Positions 1-7,981 of a DNA stretch of 64,000 bases are shown here, piece by piece; position 1 is the stretch's first letter; every line of letters begins with the position of its first letter. The translations under genes and the position numbers were made by a program. The notes beneath the pieces are model-generated. The model searched no databases and was not told where the DNA came from. It saw only the letters and a program-made list of their open reading frames with translations. The stretch is from Vibrio sp. UCD-FRSSP16_30 (GTDB lineage Bacteria; Pseudomonadota; Gammaproteobacteria; Enterobacterales; Vibrionaceae), in NCBI RefSeq assembly GCF_001676025.1, contig NZ_LZFW01000002.1, positions 1 to 64,000 on the forward strand. Reading direction: 5' to 3'.

Positions 1-218
1 AAGAGCATGCGGGTCACTTACTAGAAGTGCTTGAAGATCGTTATCAAAACAGCAGCACAATCGTCATCAGCCAATTACCCGTAAAGGAGTGGTACAACAT
101 GATCGGTAACGCTACCGTTGCAGACGCGCTAATGGATCGGCTCGTACACAATAGTCATCGAATAGAACTGGGAGGTGAATCAATGAGAAAACTGGCGCAA
201 TCCGATCACTTAGAGTAA
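1..218 (+). CDS. istB: IstB-like helper ATPase of IS21 family, C-terminal end (partial)
   Basis: Partial gene entering from the left edge; only about the last 71 residues are visible. The reading frame is open to base 3. The segment HLLEVLEDRYQNSSTIVISQ, followed by LPVKEWYNMIG and DRLVHNSHRIEL, is the well-conserved C-terminus of the AAA+ helper protein of IS21 elements, which assists the IstA transposase. The stop is TAA at 216-218. A GTG inside the frame at 27 is not a start; it is simply within the protein. The gene is intact as far as can be seen, so the element may still be active, but this depends on sequence outside the window. Confidence 0.85.
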   Translation, partial: EHAGHLLEVLEDRYQNSSTIVISQLPVKEWYNMIGNATVADALMDRLVHNSHRIELGGESMRKLAQSDHLE

Positions 219-297
219 AAATAAGAAGAGAGAAAAACGGCAGGATCTGGTGATCGGAATAAACCGAAACAGCTGATCGCAATCACCGGAATACGCA
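1..297 (+). mobile_element. Right end of an IS21-family insertion sequence
   Basis: The window opens inside an IS21-type element. The end of the helper ATPase gene is followed by about 80 bp that carry two degenerate copies of a TGATCGGAATAAACCG-like motif (near 250 and 274), the kind of internal terminal repeats that IS21 elements have. The element appears to end at ...ATACGCA (297), with the CA end typical of the family. The left part, including the transposase istA, lies outside the window. The exact boundary and target duplication cannot be confirmed without the other end. Confidence 0.7.
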
Positions 298-298
298 C

Positions 299-418
299 AT
301 GGATCAATTCATCAAAATATCTACCGTACCTACTCGTCTAGCCATCTCAAAACAGACACTTTACCGCTGGATAAAACAAGGACAATTCATGTCCCCCATT
401 CCATTTGGATCGATGTAG
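299..418 (+). pseudogene. Truncated AlpA-like helix-turn-helix regulator
   Basis: A 39-codon ORF begins two bases after the apparent IS end. It reads MDQFIKISTVPTRLAISKQT and then LYRWIKQGQF, the winged-helix DNA-binding start of AlpA/excisionase-type regulators found in prophages and integrative elements. Family members usually run 60-70 residues and continue through a wing and a C-terminal helix; here the frame stops with TAG right after the FGS turn, so the protein is cut short. It overlaps no other gene. The insertion may have removed its promoter. Inference: this is debris of an integrated element, not a working gene. Confidence 0.6.
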
Positions 419-440
419 TTCTCTATTGTTCTTTCATTAC

Positions 441-616
441 ATAAAGTAAGTCACATTAGACTTTTAATAAGATCGCCAAGCTTATAAACATAAAAGCTCA
501 CTATTGTAGACTTTTACGTGATAACTCAATGCACTCGCCATAAAGGTTAACTTTAATAGACTTTTATTTAAAATCCGCGTATAAATAATTTAAAAGTCTA
601 CCAAAGCATACTTTAT
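441..616. promoter_or_regulatory. Array of four inverted-repeat operators upstream of hipBA (50-bp period)
   Basis: Three exact copies of TAGACTTTTA lie at 457, 507 and 557, exactly 50 bp apart. Each is preceded 16 bp upstream by a related half-site in the opposite sense (442, 491, 541), giving units of the form TAAAAG-N10-TAGACTTTTA. A fourth, degenerate unit starts at 591 with the exact inverse TAAAAGTCTA and ends in CATACTTTAT. The array ends just before the hipB ribosome binding site. E. coli HipB autorepresses from four spaced operators, so this is the likely binding array of the HipB-like protein encoded next; that role is inferred. Confidence 0.65.
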
Positions 617-640
617 TGTATCATGCTATATGGAGGTTCC

Positions 641-943
641 ATGGCTAAGAAAGTAAAAGCAACTGAGTCACCAGATCTAAGCCAGGTATTCACACCATCA
701 CTACTTGGTGAGGCGATCAAAGCAAAAAGAACTCAAAGTAAAATCACCCAGCAAGATGCAGCATTGCTTTCTGGTGTTTCAAAACAAACCTACATAAAAA
801 TTGAACAAGGCAGCTCCGATATTAAGCTAACCTCTTTAATGAAAGTTGTGTCTGCTCTAGGGATAAAGATATCGATACAACCATGGCAAGACTTAGATGC
901 TTCAGTCCCATCACAGGAGAAAGGTAATGACGTCTGGGTCTAA
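641..943 (+). CDS. hipB: HipB-like antitoxin (XRE helix-turn-helix)
   Basis: Encodes 100 residues with an XRE/Cro-type helix-turn-helix at about residues 18-75: LLGEAIKAKRTQSKITQQDA, then LSGVSKQTYIKIEQG. HipB proteins bind the HipA kinase and keep it inactive while repressing their own operon. The start ATG at 641 is chosen because a clear GGAGG lies 632-636; an in-frame ATG at 623 has no such site. The gene overlaps the following hipA by 17 bp, a sign of translational coupling. It is preceded by a phased operator array. The family assignment is firm from the neighbour; the operator specificity is inferred. Confidence 0.85.
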   Translation: MAKKVKATESPDLSQVFTPSLLGEAIKAKRTQSKITQQDAALLSGVSKQTYIKIEQGSSDIKLTSLMKVVSALGIKISIQPWQDLDASVPSQEKGNDVWV

Positions 944-2240
944 TCAATACATCCTCGATATAGTCTACAGCCAGCAAGTCATAGGCAAGCTATCACTGAG
1001 TAAAGAAAGTGATGCTCTATCTGTATTCTACAAGCAAGATTGGATTGATAATGGATTTCCCATATCGCCACACCTCCCATTTAACTCAGATATACCATCA
1101 GTCAATATCAGGAGATTCTTACATAATTTACTCCCTGAAAATAAAGGTTTAGATTATTTGATCGACTTTCTTGGCGTATCACGCTCAAACGTATTTGCAC
1201 AAGTTGGTGGGATTGGAACAGATACATCAGGTGCAATGATGTTCTTATCCGAAGGTGTTTCTCCAGTTCAAACTGAAACCTCCTTCAACCCAATCAATGA
1301 TAGTGAATTAATTAAGAAACTATCTGACCCTGAACTTTGGTATTTAGAAGTATGGGAAGGAAAACCAAGACTATCAGTAGCGGGGGTTCAATCTAAGCTA
1401 AACGTTTTATCTATCGATGGAAACTTAGGGTTTGGAGAGGGTGAACTATGCTCAACTCATATTGTGAAGTTCGAAAAAAATGACCAACAACACCTTGTCA
1501 TAAATGAATTTGTGACGATGAAATTAGCGAAGCTAGTTGGACTAGATGTTGCTGACGTTGAGTTGCGGTATTTTGACCAATTTCCAGCCTTAATTGTAGA
1601 GAGGTTTGATCGAAAGCTATTTAGTTCAACAAGTGTGAAACGAAGGCATATGATCGATGCCTGTCAAGCTTGTAACCTAGGTGTCGATAGAAAGTATGAA
1701 CGAAACTTAGGCAAACAAAGAGATGTCAGTCATATTCGTGATGGTGTCAGCTTCGCCCGACTTTTTTCGGTAACAGAGCAATGTGAAAACCCATTAGCGG
1801 CAAAACTAGCGATCCTAAAGTGGGCAATGTTCAATCTCTGTATTTATAACGCAGATGCACATGGCAAAAACTTCAGTTTCTTTGTCCAAAAATCGGGCTT
1901 AACACCAACGCCACTTTACGATCTAGTCAATGTCAGAATGTACCCTGAATTTGAGCAGGATCTTGCGATGGCAATTGGGGATGAATTTGACTCAGATTCG
2001 ATTAATGCCTACCAACTTGTAGAGTTTGCTGACGATTGTGGTATTTCACCAAAATTGCTTCAACAGAGCCTAGTAAAGATCGCAAATGACATTATAAACA
2101 ACATTGATGATGCTATATCTCTCGTCACTCCTACTTCTGATTCACAATTACCTTATTTCAACCGATACCGTGAAATCGTTGTGGCTAGATGTAAGCACTT
2201 CCTTAAGCAATCACCACTCATCACTGAAATTGAGCTTTAG
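927..2240 (+). CDS. hipA: HipA-like serine/threonine kinase toxin
   Basis: A 437-residue HipA-family kinase, almost the length of E. coli HipA (440), which phosphorylates glutamyl-tRNA synthetase and causes growth arrest. Visible marks: an N-terminal HipA barrel region, the NLLPEN motif (68-72), LSVAGVQSK (149-157) where a serine sits at the position of the E. coli autophosphorylation site Ser150, the kinase strand IVERFDRK (223-230), the catalytic loop NADAHGKN (308-315) and the metal-binding PLYDLVN (329-335). All key residues are present, so the toxin looks active. The start at 927 follows GGAGAAAGG; a longer frame from 897 lies inside hipB. Its substrate is not predictable from sequence. 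Confidence 0.88.
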   Translation: MTSGSNQYILDIVYSQQVIGKLSLSKESDALSVFYKQDWIDNGFPISPHLPFNSDIPSVNIRRFLHNLLPENKGLDYLIDFLGVSRSNVFAQVGGIGTDTSGAMMFLSEGVSPVQTETSFNPINDSELIKKLSDPELWYLEVWEGKPRLSVAGVQSKLNVLSIDGNLGFGEGELCSTHIVKFEKNDQQHLVINEFVTMKLAKLVGLDVADVELRYFDQFPALIVERFDRKLFSSTSVKRRHMIDACQACNLGVDRKYERNLGKQRDVSHIRDGVSFARLFSVTEQCENPLAAKLAILKWAMFNLCIYNADAHGKNFSFFVQKSGLTPTPLYDLVNVRMYPEFEQDLAMAIGDEFDSDSINAYQLVEFADDCGISPKLLQQSLVKIANDIINNIDDAISLVTPTSDSQLPYFNRYREIVVARCKHFLKQSPLITEIEL

Positions 2241-2482
2241 CTTATAGATAAGCTATCTAATCAGAATATAGAAAGCACAAAGCCTTATACAGCAAAGGAT
2301 AGAGCCAAGGGTTTGGGTTTGTTTTTCCAATTGCTCCGCCAAACGTTTGGAAACGATTTTATATCGATAGCTTATGTTATTGTGTTGCACCGTTTTTGTA
2401 TGTACCAATCTCACACTTTTTCGTCAATACTTGTCCAATATATCAACAGCGCCCCATAGCTTTAGTACATATACACATTTTA

Positions 2483-3728
2483 TCATGCGAATCGAAAATC
2501 GACACTTAGGCTCCCCCAGTGCAGTCGCAATGCATCTTTATGTTCTTCTAGCATAGGTAGTTCAGGCCAGCGGCTTTTTGCTATCGCTAAAACATCTAGC
2601 AAATGAGGCTTGATCGCCACCCACGGCGCATCCGCTTTTTCCGACCAAATTTTGAAGTGCTCCATCGTAATATTGAACCACTGCTTAGTTCCTGCCATAT
2701 TAAGAGCAAGGCTATCATGTTCAATGTATGGCGTGGTAAACACCACATCATACAGAGGGGACAAGCGAGGAGATTGTGCATCACTATAGATAAGCGTCCA
2801 GTTTTTTAGATGGGCGTCACCATTGCCAAGCAAGATATTGATAAGCAGCCTTCTAGCCATTTGTTGTATATCTTTCAAACGCTCTGAGCTCGATTGATAA
2901 AGCACTTTTCCAAGTTGATCATAATTAACCTGTTGGTATTTATCCGAAGGATATAGACCGAATACTTGAGCAAAGTCTTCTGTATGGATACGCCCATTGT
3001 CACTTCGGTCAAAGCGCTTGATGCCATATACATACTGTTCATCTGGTAACCTAATACTAGGCAAGCCTTCAAGCTCATCAAGATCGATTAAGCGAACTTC
3101 AGGAGTTTCAACTCCTGCTGTTTCAGCCAGTTTCATGCAGGTATATTCATTAACGGGTACACCGTTATGGACTGTAGACGGAGTTTTAATAATCCATATA
3201 TCTTTCGATATTTCTTGGTCAATATGGTAACGACCATCAAGATGAGACGAAGAAAACTTCATCTGTACACCAGCAAGTGAAAATTTAGTATCTGCATGCT
3301 TTACATTAATCTGTTGAGGCTCTGTTGATAAACGCTGCTCAAGTGCCCAACTAGGCAAATTACCTGCCTCTATCGGCCCAGCAATTAATGCCCCCGGCAG
3401 GTTTGATCCCAAGTACGCAAGAATAGAGAATTCATTGTTAGTGTGACATTGTAGTGCCTTGGCGGTCAGTTCTCTTAACGCTCCTTCTGGTAACAGGTTG
3501 GATAATACTGGTGGTATTTTATCTGTCCTAATTTGCGCTTTGTTCAAATATCCCGAATCTAGTAGCTGCCTCAAAGTAATAACTGGACGATTTTCTGTTG
3601 GCATAGAAGTAAACTTTGGATTGAACGTCAGTATATTTTTTCCACCAGCATAATGTGTAATATCCAGTTACATCGATGCCATGTAACTGGATATTAAGAC
3701 CTTCGACCTTTTCTACCTGCTTAGTCAT
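2483..3728 (-). pseudogene. Second HipA-like kinase, frameshifted near the N-terminus
   Basis: The kinase body is intact: SLAGVQMKFS, IKRFDR, catalytic NGDAHLKN and metal-binding LSPLYDV are all in one frame that can start only at an internal ATG at 3604 with no ribosome binding site. The true start is ATG 3728, which overlaps the stop of the antitoxin gene (ATGA). From there the frame reads MTKQVEKVEGLNIQLHGIDV and then shifts; the family-like continuation ITHYAGGKNILTF lies in the other frame. The total span is 1246 bp, one more than a multiple of three. The break falls inside a perfect inverted repeat (3658-3696). Either a pseudogene or a sequencing/phase event; a restart at 3604 could give a barrel-less kinase. 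Confidence 0.75.
3658..3696. repeat. Perfect 16-bp inverted repeat with 7-bp loop inside hipA2
   Basis: TAATATCCAGTTACAT at 3658-3673 is the exact reverse complement of ATGTAACTGGATATTA at 3681-3696, with CGATGCC between. It sits in the first 25 codons of the second hipA gene and coincides with the frameshift. A perfect hairpin of this size within a coding region is unusual. Confidence 0.9.
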
Positions 3729-4054
3729 GATTTGTCCTCTGCGTCGAACCAAAATCCGAGATCATCAGTATCATCTTGTACTCCTTCTAAGCTTTGAGTG
3801 CTATCGCATTGACGTTTTGCTGCTTTAACTGACGAGGACAGAATAGTTTTGGGCTCTTTAGGCACAATAGAGAGCTCTAAGTCCAATCCTTCTAATACCC
3901 TGAGTAAAGTTGATAGCTTTACATCACTACCTGCTTCAATTCTCTGATATTGCTGCTGCTTCATGCCAATTCTCATGTACATGTCTTTCTGCTCAATATC
4001 GAGCTTCTTGCGTTGGTCAATAAGCAGTACTGCTATTTCATCTATATTCTTCAT
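3725..4054 (-). CDS. HipB-like antitoxin (XRE helix-turn-helix), second module
   Basis: Encodes about 109 residues from MKNIDEIAVLL. An XRE helix-turn-helix covers about residues 8-65 (LIDQRKKLDIEQKDMYMRIG, then QQQYQRIEAGSDVKLSTLLRV), followed by an acidic tail. It is the antitoxin/repressor partner of the HipA-like gene downstream; the two overlap by 4 bp (ATGA), the usual coupled arrangement. The ATG at 4054 is chosen because GGGGG lies shortly upstream; a longer frame to 4087 would run into the operator array. A set of four palindromes sits directly upstream. It has little similarity to the other HipB in the window, so the two modules are not a recent duplication. Confidence 0.82.
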   Translation of the reverse strand: MKNIDEIAVLLIDQRKKLDIEQKDMYMRIGMKQQQYQRIEAGSDVKLSTLLRVLEGLDLELSIVPKEPKTILSSSVKAAKRQCDSTQSLEGVQDDTDDLGFWFDAEDKS

Positions 4055-4067
4055 CACTAACCCCCGA

Positions 4068-4173
4068 ACAGCTTTTAAGTTGTACATAGCACCACAAACA
4101 ACATATTAGTTGTAAATTGAGATACTAACAACTTATACGTTGTACAGTGAGGGATAAACAACAAAGGAGTTGT
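4068..4173. promoter_or_regulatory. Array of four ACAAC-N6-GTTGT operators at 30-bp period
   Basis: Palindromes ACAAC-N6-GTTGT occur at 4098-4113, 4128-4143 and 4158-4173, and a one-mismatch copy (ACAGC-N6-GTTGT) at 4068-4083. The start-to-start distance is exactly 30 bp each time, about three helical turns, so all sites face the same side of the helix. They lie directly upstream of the second hipB gene. By analogy with E. coli hip operators this is the likely autoregulatory array of that HipB; binding is inferred, the spacing is seen. Confidence 0.75.
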
Positions 4174-4636
4174 TTTCTCATGAGACCAAATCGGTTTAGG
4201 AATAAGGATAATTATAAATATTTTAAGAAAAAGAATAGGGACACCTGGAAAAAACCAATCGATAAATGCAACTAAATATCAAATAGATAGATCTTACGCC
4301 AGCCCACTAAAATAAGGTTTGGAATTGATTATCAGGTATCAATTCAACTCCCTAAATGGGACCTGAACCTAGCTAACATTTTAAGGTAATCTAAGTTTCA
4401 GTAAAACAAGCGCATATAGGCGAGCAAGCAAACAGTAGTGATCAATAGATCGATCAAAATGATATTTTCATTGTATGCCGAGCAAATATTGTATTTAAAT
4501 TCAACAAGTTAAATAGGTGATTTCTGTTTAATTAACGGTTCCATAATCCACATTCAAAAATAAACTCCTCCTATCAAAACCTCTGCAAGTGCTACGTGAT
4601 CAATATCAAATAATTACAATTGTTTACAATCTAATT
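4174..4636. other. Intergenic region without a recognised gene
   Basis: AT-rich stretch between the divergent second hip module and the iron transporter. It holds a short hairpin, GAATTGAT at 4322-4329 with its inverse at 4338-4345, but no T-run that would make it a terminator. No ORF with a credible ribosome binding site or family match was seen on either strand. It marks the right border of the accessory patch. Confidence 0.5.
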
Positions 4637-4655
4637 GAAAGTAATTATCATTCCC
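4637..4655. promoter_or_regulatory. Fur-box-like site upstream of iron transporter
   Basis: Read on the minus strand, GGGAATGATAATTACTTTC matches the 19-bp Fur consensus at about 14 positions (hand alignment). It lies about 32 bp before the start of the substrate-binding protein gene, where a promoter would be. Fur with iron would repress the operon; this fits an iron or iron-chelate importer. Confidence 0.55.
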
Positions 4656-4686
4656 AAATTGGCACTATGGGACTGCGTGAATCTAT

Positions 4687-5853
4687 ATGAAAAACTCCAC
4701 TGTTGTACGCTTACTGTTTACTGGTTTAGTACTCCTAATCTCTTCTCCTTCAGTTTTTGCTGACGCATTCCCCGTTACCGTTACGGATGTTGCGGGGCGC
4801 ACTATCACCATTGAGAAAGAGCCACAAAATATTGCGATTTCTACAGGCCGGGTTTTTCCATTATTGGAAATGATTTACCAGCAAGATGCAGCCAGTCACC
4901 TAGTTGCTTGGCGTGATGATATGCGTACTTCTGCGCCAAGTATGTATGCCAGTTATGTGAAGGATTTCCCTCAGCTAAAAGAGGTGCTGAATTTAGGCAA
5001 AATCAAATCTGGAGAGTTTGATACTGAGCGTTTTATTCAGATGAAGAATAAACCTGACTTATTTGTTGTTGATATCGTTAATGTGAAGCTAGCCGAAGAA
5101 GAAGGACTATTTAACAAGCTTAATAAGGCTGGCATTAAAGTTCTTGTTGTTGATTTTCGCGAAAACCCAATTAAAAATACTGTGCAATCAGTGACTAGCC
5201 TTGCTACTGCTGTTGGACGTAAAGAGCAAGGTCAAAAATTTGCTCGCTACTACCAAGCGCATCTAGAGACTTTACTTGCGGGTATTGCGACAGTGCCTAA
5301 AGAGCAATTAAATCGTAAAGTTTTTGTGGAACGCTCTGCTGGTAAACGTGATTCGTGTTGCGAGACATTCTCTGCTGGCAACATGGGCGAATATATCCCG
5401 TTTTTAAAGGCTACCAATATTGCAGATAAGCCACTCAAAGGGGCTTTCTCCGGCAAGATGTCAGCAGAAAGCTTAATCGTTGCTCAGCCGGATATTTATA
5501 TCATGCAGACTACGGGGTGGATTGATAAAAATGGTACCCCTAAAGCGGGGATTCCTCTGGGTTACAATGCCAATCTTACTGCCATAAAGTCTGCTACTAA
5601 TGCCCTACTGCATCGTTCTTGGATGGTACCAACACCTGCTTATCAAAATAAAAATGTCTATTCTATTTATATGCCGTTTTATAACTCTCCTTATAATTTG
5701 GTTGCATTGGAATATTTTGCAAAATGGATTTACCCCGAACAATTTAAAAACTTAAATCCAGAGCTCACTTTTGAAGAGATGAATAAAACACTCGCCAATC
5801 GCACAGTTAACGGCGTCTTTGGGCAAGATAACTTTAAGGTTATTCAAAAATGA
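4687..5853 (+). CDS. Periplasmic binding protein of an iron-chelate ABC importer
   Basis: A 388-residue secreted protein with a signal peptide (hydrophobic 8-24, cleavage near VFA-DA at 25) and the class III binding-protein fold: VTVTDVAGRTITIEKEPQNI is the usual opening of FepB/BtuF-type proteins that bind siderophores, haem or cobalamin. At 388 residues it is longer than most members. An unusual CC pair lies in RDSCCETFSAGNMGE (about 225). It is first in a three-gene operon with a FecCD permease and an ATPase (4-bp overlap with the next gene) and is preceded by a Fur-like box, so an iron compound is the best guess. No TonB-dependent receptor gene is nearby. Confidence 0.8.
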   Translation: MKNSTVVRLLFTGLVLLISSPSVFADAFPVTVTDVAGRTITIEKEPQNIAISTGRVFPLLEMIYQQDAASHLVAWRDDMRTSAPSMYASYVKDFPQLKEVLNLGKIKSGEFDTERFIQMKNKPDLFVVDIVNVKLAEEEGLFNKLNKAGIKVLVVDFRENPIKNTVQSVTSLATAVGRKEQGQKFARYYQAHLETLLAGIATVPKEQLNRKVFVERSAGKRDSCCETFSAGNMGEYIPFLKATNIADKPLKGAFSGKMSAESLIVAQPDIYIMQTTGWIDKNGTPKAGIPLGYNANLTAIKSATNALLHRSWMVPTPAYQNKNVYSIYMPFYNSPYNLVALEYFAKWIYPEQFKNLNPELTFEEMNKTLANRTVNGVFGQDNFKVIQK

Positions 5854-6932
5854 ACCAACAAGATAAAGCTGAGATCCCAAGCTTAGGAAGCCAAGCTGAA
5901 AGTGCATTGGCACTCCACCGCACTCGTGAACGTAAGAAAAAAGTCATGCTCGGTGTGTTTTTTGTGCTCAGTATTGTGTTCCTAATTGCTGATATTTTAA
6001 TTGGTTCGCAGGGCTTAACTTTATCTCAAGTTCTTAACGGCATTTTTTACCCGCAAAATAGTGATTTAGCTACTCAGATCATTATCTGGGATATTCGTAT
6101 GCCGATGTCATTGATGGCACCTTTTGTGGGCGGCGCATTGGCTTTAGCTGGCGCGCAAATGCAAACAACGCTAAATAACCCACTCGCTGATCCTTACACA
6201 TTTGGCGTGTCTGCCGCCGCAGGATTTGGCGCAGCGCTTGTGATAATGAACATTGTGGCGATTCCATTTATTCCGATGGAATACCAGATAGCGGCAATGG
6301 CCTTTATTATGTGTTTATTGACCACACTTTTAATTGCAGGCATTTCATCCATGAAACGCATCTCAATTGAAGGTGTCATGCTGTTTGGTGTCGCGATCAT
6401 GTTTGCTTACGATGGCTTGCTAACCATGATGCAATACAGCGCTTCAGAGACTCAATTACAAACACTGGTGTTTTGGCAAATGGGATCATTGGATAGAGGA
6501 AGCTGGGGCAAGATCATTGTACTGGCTATCTTAATACCAACCATTCTTGTGATTATGATGAAAGATTCTTGGAAGCTATCATCTCTAAAAATTGGTCAAG
6601 AACGTGCTGAATCTATGGGAATCAATGTCGATCGTCTGCGCAATAAAACCTTGTTAATGGTGTCTTTGATCACCTCAATTTCCGTCGCTTTTGTTGGCGC
6701 TGTTGGCTTTGTGGGCTTGGTTGCCCCGCATATTGCGCGAATGATATTAGGTGAAGATCAACGCTTCTTCTTACCTGCCTCTGTATTGCTTGGTGCTGTA
6801 TTACTTGAAGTTGCTTCAATCGCCAGCAAATCCATTATGCCAGGGCTTATCCTGCCCTTAACTGTCATGATGTCGATAATCGGTGTTCCATTTTTCATTT
6901 ACTTAATCATTAAAAAGGGTGGCAGATTTTAA
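5850..6932 (+). CDS. FecCD-family ABC permease (iron-chelate import)
   Basis: A 360-residue inner-membrane permease with about nine to ten hydrophobic segments. Conserved FecCD/BtuC stretches are clear: IWDIRMPMSLMAPFVGGALA, AGAQMQTTLNNPLADPYTFG and GAVGFVGLVAPHIARMILG, the last including the cytoplasmic loop that contacts the ATPase. Members work as a homodimer carrying the ligand from the periplasmic binding protein. The start overlaps the upstream stop (ATGA) and its own stop overlaps the ATPase start by one base, so the three genes are one coupled operon. The substrate is probably an iron chelate, inferred from the Fur-like box. Confidence 0.9.
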   Translation: MNQQDKAEIPSLGSQAESALALHRTRERKKKVMLGVFFVLSIVFLIADILIGSQGLTLSQVLNGIFYPQNSDLATQIIIWDIRMPMSLMAPFVGGALALAGAQMQTTLNNPLADPYTFGVSAAAGFGAALVIMNIVAIPFIPMEYQIAAMAFIMCLLTTLLIAGISSMKRISIEGVMLFGVAIMFAYDGLLTMMQYSASETQLQTLVFWQMGSLDRGSWGKIIVLAILIPTILVIMMKDSWKLSSLKIGQERAESMGINVDRLRNKTLLMVSLITSISVAFVGAVGFVGLVAPHIARMILGEDQRFFLPASVLLGAVLLEVASIASKSIMPGLILPLTVMMSIIGVPFFIYLIIKKGGRF

Positions 6933-7678
6933 TGGGACTTAAAATTAGCAATATCTCGGTGGCTTTTTCCGGTAACACTATTTTAAATGACCTAACGATT
7001 CCAGAAATCCAATCAGGAGAAATGGTGTCACTGATTGGTAAAAATGGCGCAGGGAAATCAACGCTACTAAAGCAAATGACTAAGTTAATTCGCTTAAACC
7101 CAAACTCTGTAACCCTAGATGATCAGCCTCTATCCCTTGATGACATTGGTTACTTGCCACAAGATCATCGAATATCAGCCAGTATCACGGTAGTAGAATT
7201 ACTCATCACCACTATGCATGTTGGTGTTAGCTCACTTTTTACTAGAGCAAACAGTGCTGAGAGAGCATTAGCACTACTTGAACAAGTTGGGATTATTCAT
7301 CTTGCTAATAAATTATGTACTGAACTATCGGGTGGTGAGAGCCAAATGGTAGGACTGGCGCAGGCAGTGATTAACCAACCGAAAGTACTCATTCTGGATG
7401 AACCAACCTCAGCGCTAGACATGAGTAATCAGTTAAAGCTGCTTGAGTATGTTAAAAATTACACCACTGATAATAACGCCTATGTTTTGATGGTGGTGCA
7501 TGATTTAAATTTAGCCATCCAATATTCACACAAAGTTGCGGCGTTACATGATGGTCAATTATTTGTTTACGGTGAGCCGAAAAAAATCATAGATGAGCAG
7601 CTCATTCGAGACTTATTTAATGTTAATTCTCATGTAATTCAGCTAGAAGAACATCCGGTTGTTGTTGTCCGTTCATAG
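6932..7678 (+). CDS. ABC transporter ATPase (iron-chelate import)
   Basis: A 248-residue ATP-binding subunit of the FepC/BtuD type. It shows Walker A GKNGAGKST (36-44), a Q-loop at YLPQD, the signature LSGGES, Walker B VLILDEPTSALD and the switch histidine in VVHDLN. It powers the permease encoded immediately upstream (TAATG overlap). It is the last gene of the operon; a downstream gap with no strong terminator separates it from the convergent yidD-like gene. Nothing is odd apart from a slightly divergent signature (LSGGESQMVGLAQ in place of the usual LSGGQRQ). Confidence 0.92.
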   Translation: MGLKISNISVAFSGNTILNDLTIPEIQSGEMVSLIGKNGAGKSTLLKQMTKLIRLNPNSVTLDDQPLSLDDIGYLPQDHRISASITVVELLITTMHVGVSSLFTRANSAERALALLEQVGIIHLANKLCTELSGGESQMVGLAQAVINQPKVLILDEPTSALDMSNQLKLLEYVKNYTTDNNAYVLMVVHDLNLAIQYSHKVAALHDGQLFVYGEPKKIIDEQLIRDLFNVNSHVIQLEEHPVVVVRS

Positions 7679-7752
7679 AGATCATTCACCCGATAAAAGC
7701 ACCTATTTTGAATCACATAGTTCAATGTCCAATCAAAATAGAACCTAGCTTA

Positions 7753-7977
7753 TTACGGAACATTATCTACAATTTTTTTGGTTAAATTCGGTTGATTGCA
7801 ACGCTTTATTCTCGCCAATCCTAGCTTCCATCCTTTCATCGTCCCATATTTTTCAATCGATTGTTTTGTATACTCAGAACAAGTTGGCTCAAAATTACAT
7901 TCAGTATTAAAGTAACGTTTAGAGCCTCCGCCTGCTTGGTAACGATCAATAAGAACTAATGATATGATTTTTAACAA
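7753..7977 (-). CDS. YidD-like membrane protein insertion factor, orphan copy
   Basis: A 74-residue protein with the YidD (DUF37/haemolytic domain) core: CNFEPTCSEYTKQSIEKYG and then KGWKLGLARIKRCNQ, matching the family pattern with its conserved cysteines and TCSEY motif. YidD normally sits between rnpA and yidC and helps insertion of inner-membrane proteins; this copy is alone, so it is probably a paralogue. The N-terminal amphipathic region is shorter and altered (LIDRYQAGGGSKRY). The likely start is TTG at 7977, since no ATG is available; it lies 5 bp after the stop of the DUF4177 gene, so they form a pair. Function in this context is unknown. Confidence 0.65.
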   Translation of the reverse strand: MLKIISLVLIDRYQAGGGSKRYFNTECNFEPTCSEYTKQSIEKYGTMKGWKLGLARIKRCNQPNLTKKIVDNVP

Positions 7978-7981
7978 GCTG

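Noticed and set aside
441-616. Regularly spaced repeats upstream of hipB that could be read as a CRISPR array
   Set aside because: Only 10 bp of each 50-bp unit is constant, the rest differs without a direct repeat of 23 bp or more, and no cas genes are present. It fits an operator array.
2374-2556. 60-codon ORF between the two hip modules
   Set aside because: No ribosome binding site or family pattern; overlaps the end of the other toxin gene.
3631-3645. A six-A run (minus strand) as a programmed slippage site rescuing hipA2
   Set aside because: The family-like residues ITHYAGG are already in the second frame upstream of the run, so the shift must lie earlier, at the palindrome.
3459-3653. 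Plus-strand ORF overlapping the second hipA
   Set aside because: It lies opposite a clear kinase frame and has no family features or ribosome binding site; it is a shadow.
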